A DNA stretch of 64,000 nucleotides from CAWKGV01 sp963849305 (lineage in GTDB: Bacteria; Pseudomonadota; Alphaproteobacteria; Acetobacterales; Acetobacteraceae), in assembly GCA_963849305.1 (NCBI GenBank), contig CAWKGV010000004.1, positions 124,001 to 188,000 of the forward strand, read 5' to 3'. The notes below the pieces were generated by a model that was given only the letters and a program-made list of their open reading frames with translations, searched no databases and was not told the origin of the DNA. The number at the start of each line of letters is the position of its first letter. The stretch's first letter is position 1. Position numbers and translations under genes: made by a program. Positions 1 through 8,743 of this stretch are shown in pieces.

Positions 1-2
1 CT

Positions 3-68
3 TACGGCGACCGGAACCTGGTTTGCACCTGCGGGCCTGTTGAGGAGTACGCGCGGGCGGCGGAGTGA
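3..68 (+). CDS. gcvP: Glycine dehydrogenase (decarboxylating) P-protein, C-terminal end only
   Basis: Only the last 21 codons and the TGA are inside the window; the gene begins to the left. The tail reads YGDRNLVCTC followed by a short acidic end (PVEEYARAAE), which is the conserved C-terminus of GcvP, the PLP enzyme of the glycine cleavage system that decarboxylates glycine and passes the aminomethyl group to the lipoyl H-protein. The call rests on this short tail alone, but the YGDRNL motif is characteristic. A GcvR-like ACT-domain protein faces it at 337-891, which supports a glycine-cleavage locus. The 268 bases between the two genes hold no convincing ORF. Confidence 0.8.
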   Translation, partial: YGDRNLVCTCGPVEEYARAAE

Positions 69-336
69 GCGGGAATGGATCCATCCGGCTACCGCTCGGA
101 ATTCGTCGCCGCTCCGCACCTGGTCTGAGGCGATCTTCAAGAGCTGGAACGTAGACTGATTGCGCGCAAGCGTGAGCTTGGCCTCTTCGGCAACGCCCTA
201 TTCCCGTGAATGACGGGACACGCCGCACGGCCTCCAAGCGGCAGCTTTTGCAGGCGATTGCCGCTAATGCCGCAGTCCAGGGCCGTGTTCCAAGGTTCCG
301 GGCCAGGTCCGAGCCGATTGACCGAGAAGCGGGTGC

Positions 337-891
337 CTAACGAGCATCCCCGTCCTCCTCCAGCGTGATATCCACCATCAATTCGTTGCCAAGTCGTTCG
401 AGGGCAGCCCGCAGCGTCCCGAGATCGGTGCCGTCGGTTGCGGCCAGACGTGCGCGGGCGTGGAACATCTGCTCGGCCGAGAACGACGCGCTGGCGACCC
501 GGCTCTCGAACTCCTCGATGTTGAGGCCCCTCGACGCCAGAAGCTGGGTGATCTCGCGCACGATTCCGGGCCGGTCATGGCCCGTCACCTCGACCAGCAT
601 CGTACGCCGGGGCGGCACCCGCACCGCGTGCGACGCCAGCAGCGTGACGTCGAGTCCCTCGGGCGCCAAGCCGCGCAGACGCTCGGCCAGCATCCCGGCG
701 CTCGCCTCCGGCGCATCCACCAGCACGATTCCGGCGAACTGCCCGGCCAGCCGCGCCATGCGGCTTTCCAGCCAGTTCCCGCCCGCCCCCGCGACCTGTT
801 CGGCGACGGCACGCACCAAGCCAGGCCGGTCGCGTCCGACCACCGTGAGGACGAAGAACGCCATCGGCACACTCCTAAGTTGCTTGCTCAC
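337..891 (-). CDS. ACT-domain protein, glycine cleavage repressor GcvR-like
   Basis: The 184-residue protein contains two ACT-type regulatory domains: residues about 11-85 open with FFVLTVVGRDRPGLV, and residues about 95-175 open with MLVEVTGHDRPGIV. This tandem arrangement, the length and the D-R-P-G turn in both domains are those of the GcvR family. In E. coli GcvR binds glycine and antagonises GcvA, the activator of the glycine cleavage operon. The gene is convergent with the end of gcvP, so a role in glycine-responsive control is plausible. No DNA-binding domain is present, so it would need a partner, and no GcvA-like regulator is in the window. It could also be a general amino-acid-sensing ACT protein. 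Confidence 0.72.
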   Translation of the reverse strand: MSKQLRSVPMAFFVLTVVGRDRPGLVRAVAEQVAGAGGNWLESRMARLAGQFAGIVLVDAPEASAGMLAERLRGLAPEGLDVTLLASHAVRVPPRRTMLVEVTGHDRPGIVREITQLLASRGLNIEEFESRVASASFSAEQMFHARARLAATDGTDLGTLRAALERLGNELMVDITLEEDGDAR

Positions 892-965
892 CTAGGCCGG
901 GCATCCGATCGGTCAAGCGCCCCGGGGACTGTCGGCAGCATAGGCGGCCAAGGCCGAAACACGAC

Positions 966-997
966 TTGACGCTCCCTAACCGGTATCGGCAGATACC
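966..997 (+). promoter_or_regulatory. Candidate promoter and operator of the sugar-type ABC operon
   Basis: A TTGACG hexamer (966-971) resembles a -35 element. It is followed by a perfect inverted repeat, GGTATC-GGCA-GATACC (982-997), where a -10 and start site would lie. A 6-4-6 palindrome overlapping the promoter is what a dimeric repressor operator would look like. The first gene of the ABC operon starts 44 bases downstream at 1042. No -10 match is convincing, and no cognate regulator is encoded nearby, so this is only a candidate. Confidence 0.35.
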
Positions 998-1041
998 CGC
1001 GCGCACCGCCCCAAGACGCGGCCGCTGGGAGAAGGCGTTCA

Positions 1042-2580
1042 GTGAAGATTGGTCAGGCGGGCCTGAGTACCGCCGTGTCGCCAGCCCGCTTCGAGATGCG
1101 GGGAATTCGACGCACGTTTCCCGGCGTCGTCGCTCTGGATCAGGTCGATTTCGTCTGCCAAGCAGGCGAGGTGCACGCGCTCTGCGGGGAGAACGGCGCG
1201 GGCAAGTCCACCTTGATGAAGGTACTGGGCGGCGTCCTGCCGCCGGATGCGGGCGAGATCCGCATCGACGGAGTGCCCGTGCGCTTCGGCCATCCGGCAT
1301 CGGCCCGCCGGGCCGGCATCGCCATCATCCACCAAGAGCTGAGCCTGCTGCCCGAGCGCACCGTCGCCGCCAACATCTTCCTCGGGCTCGAGCCGACGCG
1401 CGGCTTCTGGCTCGACCGGACGGCGATGCGCAGTGGGGCCGAGCGTCTGCTTGGCAAGCTTGGCGTTGACATCTCCCCCCACGCCTATGCCGGCGACCTT
1501 TCCATGGCCGAGCAGCAGGTGGTGGAAATCGCCAAGGCGCTCGCGCTCGACGCGCGCATCCTGGTCATGGATGAGCCGACCGCGGCGCTCGACGAGGTGG
1601 AGTCCGCGCGCCTGCTCGACCTCGTCCGCCAGCTCCGCCGGGAAGGCGCGGCGATCGTCTATATCTCCCACCGAATGCCCGAGGTGTTCGCCGTCGCCGA
1701 CCGGGTCACGGTGCTGAAGGACGGCCGCCTCGTCGGTACCCAGCCGCGAGCGGAGCTGCATCCAGACGATGTCGTGCGGATGATGGTCGGGCGCGAGCCG
1801 GGCGACTTCTACCCGCCGCCCCGTCCCGCCCCCTCCGGGGGCCTGCTGCTGTCGATTCGTGGCGGCGGCAACGAACGCGTGGACGGCATCGATCTCGATC
1901 TGCGCACGGGGGAACTTGTCGCCGTGGTCGGGCTGGAGGGGTCGGGGAAGAGCGAGTTGGCGCACGCGGTCTTCGGCGACCACCCGTTCACGCGCGGCAA
2001 GGTTTGCATCGGCGGAGATGAAACCCCGCCGCGCTCGCCGCGAGAGGCGATCCATCGCGGTATCGGCCTCTTGCCGGAGGACCGCAAGGCGCAAGGTCTG
2101 GCGCTCGATCAATCGGTGCGCGCGAACGTGCTACTGGCGCTGCGCGGCCTGCACCGCTTTGCTACCCCGCCCGGCGCGGCCCATCCGGCAACGACCACGA
2201 TCGAGGCCCTCATCGCCCGTGTGGACGTGCGCCTGGCGAGCCTGTCTCAGACGATCCGTTCGCTCTCGGGCGGCAACCAGCAGAAGACCGTGCTCGCCCG
2301 CTGGCTCGCGATCTCCCCGCGCGTGCTGGTGTGTGCCGAGCCGACGCGCGGCGTGGACGTGATCGCCAAGGCCGCGATCTATCGCCTGCTGCGCGATATC
2401 TCCAACAGAGGCCGCGGCGTCCTGGTCGTTACCTCCGATTTGCCGGAGGCGATCGGTATCGCCGACCGGCTACTCGTGATGCGCAACTTCCGGATCGTCG
2501 GCGAGCTGCCGGGCGGAGCCGGAGAGCAGGCGGTGATGGCGCTCGCCACCGGTCACGCGGCATTGGAGGCGCCGGCATGA
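1042..2580 (+). CDS. Sugar-type ABC transporter ATP-binding protein (RbsA/MglA/XylG family)
   Basis: The 512-residue protein is a tandem ATPase typical of the carbohydrate-uptake CUT2 class. The first domain has Walker A GENGAGKS (residues 49-56), a signature-like LSMAEQQ, and Walker B LVMDEP near residue 174. The second has GLEGSGKS near 296, the canonical LSGGNQQK near 410, and CAEPTRGVD near 431. The degenerate Walker B of the second domain (CAEP, lacking the usual Asp) is normal in RbsA proteins. The chosen start is GTG, with GGAGAAGG about ten bases upstream. The stop overlaps the next start (ATGA). It energises import through the two permeases encoded downstream. Substrate cannot be read from the sequence; a pentose, hexose or related polyol is usual. 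Confidence 0.93.
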   Translation: MKIGQAGLSTAVSPARFEMRGIRRTFPGVVALDQVDFVCQAGEVHALCGENGAGKSTLMKVLGGVLPPDAGEIRIDGVPVRFGHPASARRAGIAIIHQELSLLPERTVAANIFLGLEPTRGFWLDRTAMRSGAERLLGKLGVDISPHAYAGDLSMAEQQVVEIAKALALDARILVMDEPTAALDEVESARLLDLVRQLRREGAAIVYISHRMPEVFAVADRVTVLKDGRLVGTQPRAELHPDDVVRMMVGREPGDFYPPPRPAPSGGLLLSIRGGGNERVDGIDLDLRTGELVAVVGLEGSGKSELAHAVFGDHPFTRGKVCIGGDETPPRSPREAIHRGIGLLPEDRKAQGLALDQSVRANVLLALRGLHRFATPPGAAHPATTTIEALIARVDVRLASLSQTIRSLSGGNQQKTVLARWLAISPRVLVCAEPTRGVDVIAKAAIYRLLRDISNRGRGVLVVTSDLPEAIGIADRLLVMRNFRIVGELPGGAGEQAVMALATGHAALEAPA

Positions 2581-3557
2581 CCGCGCGATCCGTCGGTCCC
2601 GTGGTCACCGGGCGCGGCGCTCGCTTCGTGCCGGCGGCGATCCTGATTGCTTCGCTGGCCAGCTTCGTTGTTGCCGCGCTCGCGACCGGATCAGCCGGTC
2701 AGGTCTCCGCATCCGGGCTGGTCGGCCTGATGGAGCGTACCGTCGCGCTGGGACTCGTCTCCCTGGGCCAGACGCTGTCGATCCTGGTCCGATCCATCGA
2801 CCTCTCCGTCGCTTCGGTGATTAGCGTCGCGGCGGTGATGGCGTCCTGGATCATGCAGGGGCGCCCGGAGATGATGTTGCCGGGCTGCGTGGCGGTGCTT
2901 GCCATCGCGGCGGTGGTCGGCTCCGCCAACGGCTTGCTGGTGACAAGGCTCCGGATCAACCCCCTGATTGCGACCCTCGGCACGGGGCTGGTGCTTCAGG
3001 GCGTGCTCAGCGCCAGCTTCACCAACTTCGCCGGCTCGGTGCCGAAAGCTTTTCAGGGCTTCGCCTATGGCACAGTGGCCGGGGTGCCGCTCTCGGTGCT
3101 GCTGTTCTTCGCTCTCGCCGCGCTGCTGGCGCTTGTGCTGTCCAGGACTCGCTTCGGCGCACACATCTACGCCACCGGCGGAAACCTGGACGGCGCACGT
3201 CTGGCCGGCATCAAGACCGACCGCGTGGTGCTGATCGCCCACGTGCTGTGCAGCCTCACCGCTGGGATCACCGGCCTATATCTCGCCAGCCGCCTGCGCT
3301 CCGGCGCTCCCTGGGTGGGGCGCGACGGCGCTTACGACCTGGAATCGATTGCCGCGGTGGTCGTCGGCGGTACGGTCCTGGCGGGTGGCAAGGGCGGGGT
3401 GTGGGGCACGGTTGCCGCCGTCATCCTGTTCGCCTGTCTCGATGCAGTGTTCAACATGGCTGGCATTGATGCTTTCGTTAAGCAGGTGCTTCGCGGCGTG
3501 ATCGTGATTGGTGCGGTCGCCGCCTACTCATTCCGCTTCAAGGGTCACGTCGCGTGA
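2577..3557 (+). CDS. ABC transporter permease, RbsC family (first permease)
   Basis: The start chosen is the ATG overlapping the ATPase stop by four bases, giving 326 residues; an upstream extension in the same frame only shadows the ATPase gene. The protein is hydrophobic, with about eight to ten membrane segments beginning near residue 17. It has the BPD_transp_2 signatures of this class: the early S-I-D-L-S-V-A-S segment, the ATGGN-x-x-x-ARLAGI region, and a late VVVGGTVLAGGKGGVWGT glycine-rich stretch. It forms one half of the inner-membrane channel. Two different permease genes follow one ATPase gene, so the transporter is probably a heterodimer. Its stop overlaps the start of the next permease by four bases. 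Confidence 0.9.
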   Translation: MTARSVGPVVTGRGARFVPAAILIASLASFVVAALATGSAGQVSASGLVGLMERTVALGLVSLGQTLSILVRSIDLSVASVISVAAVMASWIMQGRPEMMLPGCVAVLAIAAVVGSANGLLVTRLRINPLIATLGTGLVLQGVLSASFTNFAGSVPKAFQGFAYGTVAGVPLSVLLFFALAALLALVLSRTRFGAHIYATGGNLDGARLAGIKTDRVVLIAHVLCSLTAGITGLYLASRLRSGAPWVGRDGAYDLESIAAVVVGGTVLAGGKGGVWGTVAAVILFACLDAVFNMAGIDAFVKQVLRGVIVIGAVAAYSFRFKGHVA

Positions 3558-4540
3558 CCACGCTTGCCGCCCGCTCCCAGCACACACGGCGGAGCCAAGG
3601 CGCACCGCGGGTCAACCCGGCCTATCTGGTGCTCGCGGCGCTGCTGGCCGCCATCACGTGGATGACGCCGAACATTCTTACCGCGGCCGGCTTTCTCACT
3701 TTCCTGATGCGCGCCGCCCCACTCGCGATCGTCGCCCTCGGCCAGCTCTTCGTCATCGTCACGGGGGGCTTCGATCTTTCCGTGGGTTCGTTGATCACGC
3801 TCACGGTCATGGGCAGTGCGCTGATGATCGACGGCGATCCCTCGAAGACCTGGTGGGCGATGGCCGCGATGGGTAGCATCGGCCTCGGGGTCGGGCTGCT
3901 GAATGGACTGGTGGTATCCATCCTGAAGGTGCCGTCGATCATCGCCACGCTGGGCGCGCTGCTGTCGCTGAAGGGGATCGCGCTTGCTTGGTCGGGAGGA
4001 TCGCCGCAAGGCTACCTGCCCGACAATTTCCGTGCCTTCGGCCGGCTCCGCTTGCGAGACGTGCCGCTGACCGGCACCATGCCCGTGGCGGTGATCGTGC
4101 TCGCGGTCGCTTTCGCCACCGCGCTCTGGCTGCTCCACGGAACCAATTACGGCCGGCAGGCGCTGGTGGTGGGCGACAACCCGCGAGCTGCCGAGTTAGC
4201 AGGCCTGCGGGTCCGGCTGGTCCGCGTCGTGGCATTCATCGCCTCTGCCCTGGGCGCCGTCACCGCGGGAATCCTGCTCGGCGGCTTCGCCGGTGTCTCC
4301 ACGGATGTGGGCGACGGGTACGAGTTGCAGTCCGTCGCCGCGGCGGTGCTCGGGGGTGCTCGCCTGCTTGGTGGGCGCGGCAGCGTCCCAGGTGTTGCCG
4401 CCGGCGCGCTCAGTCTTACCGCATTATTCACGCTGCTGAACCTGCTCGGCCTACCCAAGCCGCTGCGCGATGCGGTCCAGGGCCTGATCCTGATCGTTGC
4501 TGTGGCTGCGTCCAGCCGGCGCGACGCGGAAGGTGGCTGA
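3554..4540 (+). CDS. ABC transporter permease, RbsC family (second permease)
   Basis: The 328-residue membrane protein starts at the GTG that overlaps the previous stop by four bases, which implies coupled translation. It shares the family landmarks with its neighbour: GGFDLSVGSLITL early, VVGDNPRAAELAGL in the middle, and VLGGARLLGGRGSVPG late. It is nevertheless clearly a different sequence, so the pair is an old paralogous duplication rather than a recent one. Together with the preceding permease it should form the translocation channel. The substrate-binding protein gene starts 45 bases after its stop. Confidence 0.9.
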   Translation: MTTLAARSQHTRRSQGAPRVNPAYLVLAALLAAITWMTPNILTAAGFLTFLMRAAPLAIVALGQLFVIVTGGFDLSVGSLITLTVMGSALMIDGDPSKTWWAMAAMGSIGLGVGLLNGLVVSILKVPSIIATLGALLSLKGIALAWSGGSPQGYLPDNFRAFGRLRLRDVPLTGTMPVAVIVLAVAFATALWLLHGTNYGRQALVVGDNPRAAELAGLRVRLVRVVAFIASALGAVTAGILLGGFAGVSTDVGDGYELQSVAAAVLGGARLLGGRGSVPGVAAGALSLTALFTLLNLLGLPKPLRDAVQGLILIVAVAASSRRDAEGG

Positions 4541-4585
4541 GGATCCACGAAACGGCTATGAAATATGGACGGGAGGAAAGAGCGG

Positions 4586-5713
4586 ATGACCTACAAGACC
4601 TGTCTGCTGGCCGCCGGCCTGGCGCTCGCCGCGATTCCGGCGATTGCGCAGAGCTTCGACGACCCGAAGGAGTTCGCGCGTCAGCGCGAGCTGATGCAGG
4701 CGACGCCCCAAGGACCAGCGGGCAAACCTTGGGAGCAGTGGCTCTCCGGAGGCGCCATCGACACGTCGAAATACAAGAAGCCCGGTCCGTACAACCTCTG
4801 TTTCGCCAATGCCGGCGTCGATAATCCCTGGCGCGTGGTCGGCTGGAAAGACATGCAGGCCGAAGTCAAGTTGCACCCGACCGACATCGCCTCGTTTACC
4901 GCGACCGATGCCGAGGGCAAGGACGACAAGCAGATCTCCGATATCAACGGGCTTTTGGCCGCCCACAAGTGCGACATCCTAATCGTCTCGCCCAATACAA
5001 CCGCCGCCCTGACGCCAGCGATAGAGAAGGCCTGCCAGCAAGCGCCGGTGATCGTATTCGATCGCGGCGTGCGCACCACGTGCCCGGTGACGTTCATCCA
5101 CCCGATTGGCGGCTACGCTTTCGGCACCGCTGGGGGCCAGTTCATCAGCGATCACGTCTCGAAGAACGCCAAGGTGCTGGCGCTGCGCATTCTGCCTGGC
5201 GTGGACGTGCTGGAGACCCGCTGGTCGGCTGCGAAGCACATCTTCAACGAGAAAGGCGTGAAAGTTCTGGGTGTCGAGTTCACGGACGGCGATCGCGCCA
5301 AGACTAAGTCGATCGTCGAGGATTATATAAACCGCTACGGCCAGATCGACGCGGTGTGGATGGACGCTGGAGCGACCACGGTCGCCGCCATCGAGGCGTT
5401 CGAGGACACCGGCATGAAGTATCCGGTGATCAACGGCGAAGATCAGGAGGACTTCTTGGAGAAGTGGCAATCGGCGAAACTCACCGGCGTCGCGCCCACC
5501 TATCCCACGTTCCAGTGGCGCACGCCGATCATCGCCGCCATTCGCATCCTCAAGGGCGAGCCCGTCATCGGGCAGGAGTGGGTGTTGCCCGAGCCGACCA
5601 TCACGCAGGCGACGCTCGACCGCTATGTTGACCATAAGATGCCGCCCTTGTTCTACGCGATGTGCGGCTGCCAAGAGATGCCGGGTTATCCCCAGTTCTG
5701 GGGCGGCAAGTAA
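4586..5713 (+). CDS. Periplasmic sugar-type substrate-binding protein of the ABC transporter
   Basis: From the ATG at 4586, preceded by GGGAGGAAAGAG, the product is 375 residues. It starts with a signal peptide (about 22 residues, ending AIAQS). The seven-codon upstream extension has no independent support. The mature protein has the two-lobe Peripl_BP_4 pattern of RbsB-like proteins: the VDNPWRVVGWKDM strand, CDILIVSPNTTAAL, VIVFDRGV, and the hinge region DAVWMDAGATTVAAIEAFEDTG. At about 350 mature residues it is longer than RbsB (about 270), as in the TMAO/ribose-like binding proteins of proteobacterial degradation operons. It delivers ligand to the two permeases encoded upstream. The ligand is unknown; the amidohydrolase next door hints at something other than a simple sugar. 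Confidence 0.88.
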   Translation: MTYKTCLLAAGLALAAIPAIAQSFDDPKEFARQRELMQATPQGPAGKPWEQWLSGGAIDTSKYKKPGPYNLCFANAGVDNPWRVVGWKDMQAEVKLHPTDIASFTATDAEGKDDKQISDINGLLAAHKCDILIVSPNTTAALTPAIEKACQQAPVIVFDRGVRTTCPVTFIHPIGGYAFGTAGGQFISDHVSKNAKVLALRILPGVDVLETRWSAAKHIFNEKGVKVLGVEFTDGDRAKTKSIVEDYINRYGQIDAVWMDAGATTVAAIEAFEDTGMKYPVINGEDQEDFLEKWQSAKLTGVAPTYPTFQWRTPIIAAIRILKGEPVIGQEWVLPEPTITQATLDRYVDHKMPPLFYAMCGCQEMPGYPQFWGGK

Positions 5714-5729
5714 GCGAAAGGGGAACGCC

Positions 5730-7004
5730 ATGACCGACGTACACATCAAGGGAGCGATGGTCTTCGACGGTACCGGCCGCGCGCCCTTCCCCGGCGACGT
5801 TGTGATCCGTGGCCGGCGGATCGCAACGGTTGCCGACGCGGGTGCCGGGTTGGAAGCCCCTGGTTGCACCGTCATCGGCGGCGTCGGCATGATGCTGATG
5901 CCCGGCATGACCGAAGGGCACGCCCATCTCAGCTTTTGCGGCGCCCGCGCCAATACCGACCTGGGCGACATCCCGCCTGAGGAGCACCTGCTGGCGACCA
6001 TGCGCAACGCCGAGCTGCTGCTCGATCATGGTTTCACCAGTTGCTACAGCGCGGCCAGCGCCAAGCTGCGCCTTGACCTGGTGATCCGCAACGAGATCGA
6101 TGCTGGCCGCTTGAAGGGTCCGCGCATTCGCGCCTCCAGCCCGGAGATCACCGTCACCGGCGGCCTCGGCGATGAGTGCAAGATGCACGCCCAGCGCAGC
6201 AGCTTCGGCATGACCGCCGATGGTCCGGATGCGGTGTGCGCCGCGGTCCGCTATTGCATCCGCGAAGGCGTGGACAACGTCAAGATCAACATCTCCGGCG
6301 ATGACTTCGTCAATCCTGCCAAGGGCGCGATGACAGTGATGTCGGAGGCGGAGGTGCGCGCCGCCGTCGAGGCCGCGCACGATTTCGACAAGCGCGTGAA
6401 CTGCCACGCCCGCGCCGGCCGCTCGGTCAAGCGCGCCGTATCCTGCGGGGTGGACGTGATCTACCATTGCGAGCAATGCGACGAGACAGGGCTCGACATG
6501 CTTGAAGCCGCGAAGGACCGCATCTTCGTCGGCCCCGCGATCGGGCTAATCTGGAACACGGTGCATGAGGCCGCGCCATTCGGCATCACCGATGAAGTCG
6601 TCGAACGCCTCGGGATGCGCCGTGTCATCGAGCTAAGCTCGGCGGTGTACAATTCCCTACGCACGCGTGGAGTGCGTGTGGTCATCGGAGGTGATTATGG
6701 CTTCGCCTGGACGCCGCAGGGGACCAACGCCCGCGACATCGAGCACTTCGTCAACCTGTTCGGCTACTCGCCCGCCGAGGCGTTGGTCTGCGCCACGAAG
6801 TACGGCGGGGAGATCATGGGCATGGGTGACGAGCTGGGCCTGGTGCGGGAGGGCTATCTCGCCGATCTGCTTCTGGTGGACGGTGATCCCACGAAGGACG
6901 TTCGCGTTTTGCAGGACCGTGACCGGCTCTGTCTCATCATGAAGGATGGCGAGCTGCACAAGAACGTCGCCCGTGCCACCCTGGCACGAACGGCGGCGGA
7001 ATAA
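5730..7004 (+). CDS. Metal-dependent amidohydrolase (imidazolonepropionase-like)
   Basis: The 424-residue protein begins at the ATG at 5730, behind AAGGGGAACGCC, 16 bases after the binding-protein stop, so it belongs to the transport operon. It shows the amidohydrolase superfamily pattern. An N-terminal beta-sandwich strand (IKGAMVFDGTG) is followed by the metal-binding EGHAHLS (HxH), a lysine candidate for carboxylation in VDNVKINIS, later histidines in NCHARAG and VIYHCEQCD, and the metal-ligand Asp in VIGGDYGFAW. The C-terminus returns to the sandwich (GYLADLLLVDGDPTKDV). Relatives hydrolyse cyclic amides, hydantoins, Xaa-Pro-type dipeptides or organophosphates, so the exact substrate is open. 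Its position suggests it acts on whatever the ABC system imports. No signal peptide, so cytoplasmic. Confidence 0.85.
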   Translation: MTDVHIKGAMVFDGTGRAPFPGDVVIRGRRIATVADAGAGLEAPGCTVIGGVGMMLMPGMTEGHAHLSFCGARANTDLGDIPPEEHLLATMRNAELLLDHGFTSCYSAASAKLRLDLVIRNEIDAGRLKGPRIRASSPEITVTGGLGDECKMHAQRSSFGMTADGPDAVCAAVRYCIREGVDNVKINISGDDFVNPAKGAMTVMSEAEVRAAVEAAHDFDKRVNCHARAGRSVKRAVSCGVDVIYHCEQCDETGLDMLEAAKDRIFVGPAIGLIWNTVHEAAPFGITDEVVERLGMRRVIELSSAVYNSLRTRGVRVVIGGDYGFAWTPQGTNARDIEHFVNLFGYSPAEALVCATKYGGEIMGMGDELGLVREGYLADLLLVDGDPTKDVRVLQDRDRLCLIMKDGELHKNVARATLARTAAE

Positions 7005-7009
7005 GCAGG

Positions 7010-8050
7010 CTAACCCTCGCGGAAAACCCGCGCGAGAAAACGCCCGAAGTCCCGGTTCGACATCGCCCGGATGCGCTCGTCGCGGCCGATCGGGTACGGG
7101 CGCCCCTGCGTGCAAAGGCCCAGGATGAGCTTACGCAGGAACGGACCGCTCATCGGGAGCAGGGTGCGCTCATCGCGGACCCTGCCGTTCGGCTCGACCC
7201 GGAAACGGCAGCCGGCAAGCTGGCGGCCGATCAGGCGGCGCTCCATCGCGCCGTCCCACTGATGCACCGCTCCGGGATAGGCGATGATCTCGACCGCGCT
7301 GCCCCCGCGCCGGAGGTCATCCGCTACTTGCGCGCAACGATCCGGCCGGATCAGCTCGTCCTCGGCGCCGTAGAGCATCAGAAGCGGTGCCCCGGTGGTG
7401 CGGCTGTCGGCGAAGCGCGCGATGCAGGGCGCATAAAAGGCGACATGGCCGGCGAAGCGCAGACCAGGCGGCGCCAGGCGGTCGGCAAGCTGGGCATAGA
7501 GCGCGTAGGTCGCCGCCATGCCCCCATACGAGAACCCGGCGAGCACGACGCGACGGGGGTCGATGTCGGGCCGGGCCGCGAGATACCGCAGCGCCGCATA
7601 GGCGTCGGCGACGAACATCGTCTCGGTGATGTTGAGCACGCGGGCGATGAAGCCGGTACCGAGATCGGGGCGGGAGGCATAGGTCTCCACCACCGTCGCC
7701 GCCACCCCCATCGCGGCAAGCTGCGCCCCGTAGCGCGCGCCGCGTTCGGCGATGTTGCCGGCCGACCCATGCAGGAACACCACGGCGGGCACCGCCCGGC
7801 CGGGGCCCGTATCGGCGGGAAGATAAAGCTGCGCCCTGACCGTCCTGGCGGGAGCCTTGCCGATACTCGCCGGAATGAACGGATCGCTGCTTTGCAGAGC
7901 TACGCTCTCGACACGTACCCCCGCGATGGCGCCAGACTCGGGCCAGGGATCGACGATGCGCGGCGCCGCACCGGCCGTTCCGGCACAAAGCCAAAGCATG
8001 ATGGCCAGCACCGCGCGTTGCAGGAGAGCGGGATCAGCGTGAAACGGCAT
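7010..8050 (-). CDS. Secreted alpha/beta hydrolase, dienelactone hydrolase-like
   Basis: The 346-residue protein carries an N-terminal signal sequence (hydrophobic stretch AVLAIMLWLCAGTAGAA, residues about 12-28). It has an alpha/beta-hydrolase core: an oxyanion HGSAGN segment (PAVVFLHGSAGN), the nucleophile elbow GFSYGG, an acid candidate in LMLYGAEDEL, and the catalytic histidine in YPGAVHQWD. The order and spacing match the DLH family. The C-terminal 80 residues (from RRLIGRQLAG) are an extension beyond the core, rich in Arg. The gene is convergent with the amidohydrolase, only five bases apart. Substrate is not predictable; an ester or lactone in the periplasm is likely. Confidence 0.75.
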   Translation of the reverse strand: MPFHADPALLQRAVLAIMLWLCAGTAGAAPRIVDPWPESGAIAGVRVESVALQSSDPFIPASIGKAPARTVRAQLYLPADTGPGRAVPAVVFLHGSAGNIAERGARYGAQLAAMGVAATVVETYASRPDLGTGFIARVLNITETMFVADAYAALRYLAARPDIDPRRVVLAGFSYGGMAATYALYAQLADRLAPPGLRFAGHVAFYAPCIARFADSRTTGAPLLMLYGAEDELIRPDRCAQVADDLRRGGSAVEIIAYPGAVHQWDGAMERRLIGRQLAGCRFRVEPNGRVRDERTLLPMSGPFLRKLILGLCTQGRPYPIGRDERIRAMSNRDFGRFLARVFREG

Positions 8051-8065
8051 CGAAGCGGCCTACGG

Positions 8066-8596
8066 CTAAACGCCGATCGCCGCCTGGCATTTTTTCAGCG
8101 CGCGCACCAGCGCAGGCATTTTGCTTCGATTAAGCGGAAACGACAGGCCCTCGGCCTGGCCGCCGGGGAAGACGACGCGGATCTCGGGCTGAGTCAACAG
8201 CAGATCGGCAACCGGCTGATCCACGTGCGCCCGGACCCATGACTGGTAATCGACCGCCAGCAGTCTCGGCCCGTCACTGCCGTCCACCGCCCCGCCAAGC
8301 CAAACGTCACCGATCTGGATCTCGACCTGAGCAACCCCCTCGCTATTGCCGAACCGCCAGCCGGGGTGCTGGACGAACATGGATGTGCCAGCGTTCTTGC
8401 GCCACATGAAGACCACGGCATTATCTCCATCGGACATGACCAAGGAGCAGGCCCGTTCGCCGTCATCAGTATTGTGCTGCTCGACCACTTCGGCGCCATG
8501 CGTCCGCCACCACACGGTGGGATCCGTCTCGGCTGCCGATCGGCGGCAGCCGGCTGCGACAAATGCCGCGGCGACGCTGAGCATGAGAACACGCAT
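8066..8596 (-). CDS. Putative lipoprotein of unknown function
   Basis: The product has 176 residues, with a short hydrophobic leader ending in VAAGC, a good lipobox with Cys17 as the lipidated residue. The mature part contains WWRTHGAEVVEQ, an ERACSLVMSDGDNAVVFMWRK segment with a second Cys, and a Cys near the C-terminus. It resembles small secreted beta-sheet proteins that compare sample-like repeats of W/F-rich strands, but I do not recognise a named family. It lies 15 bases downstream of the neighbouring hydrolase start on the same strand, so the two may be co-transcribed, with this gene first. Function unknown. Confidence 0.6.
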   Translation of the reverse strand: MRVLMLSVAAAFVAAGCRRSAAETDPTVWWRTHGAEVVEQHNTDDGERACSLVMSDGDNAVVFMWRKNAGTSMFVQHPGWRFGNSEGVAQVEIQIGDVWLGGAVDGSDGPRLLAVDYQSWVRAHVDQPVADLLLTQPEIRVVFPGGQAEGLSFPLNRSKMPALVRALKKCQAAIGV

Positions 8597-8743
8597 GTCT
8601 GCTCCAATGCGCGTGAATGCCGTTAAGTGCGAGACACAATCAGCGGAGTTCCGCGGCGGCCGCCGCCCCCACCCGTGTCCCCGCCGGCTCGACCCCGGCC
8701 CTGCCCAGTGCTAGCATCCGCTTTGCTGGCATGGAGGGTGGAG

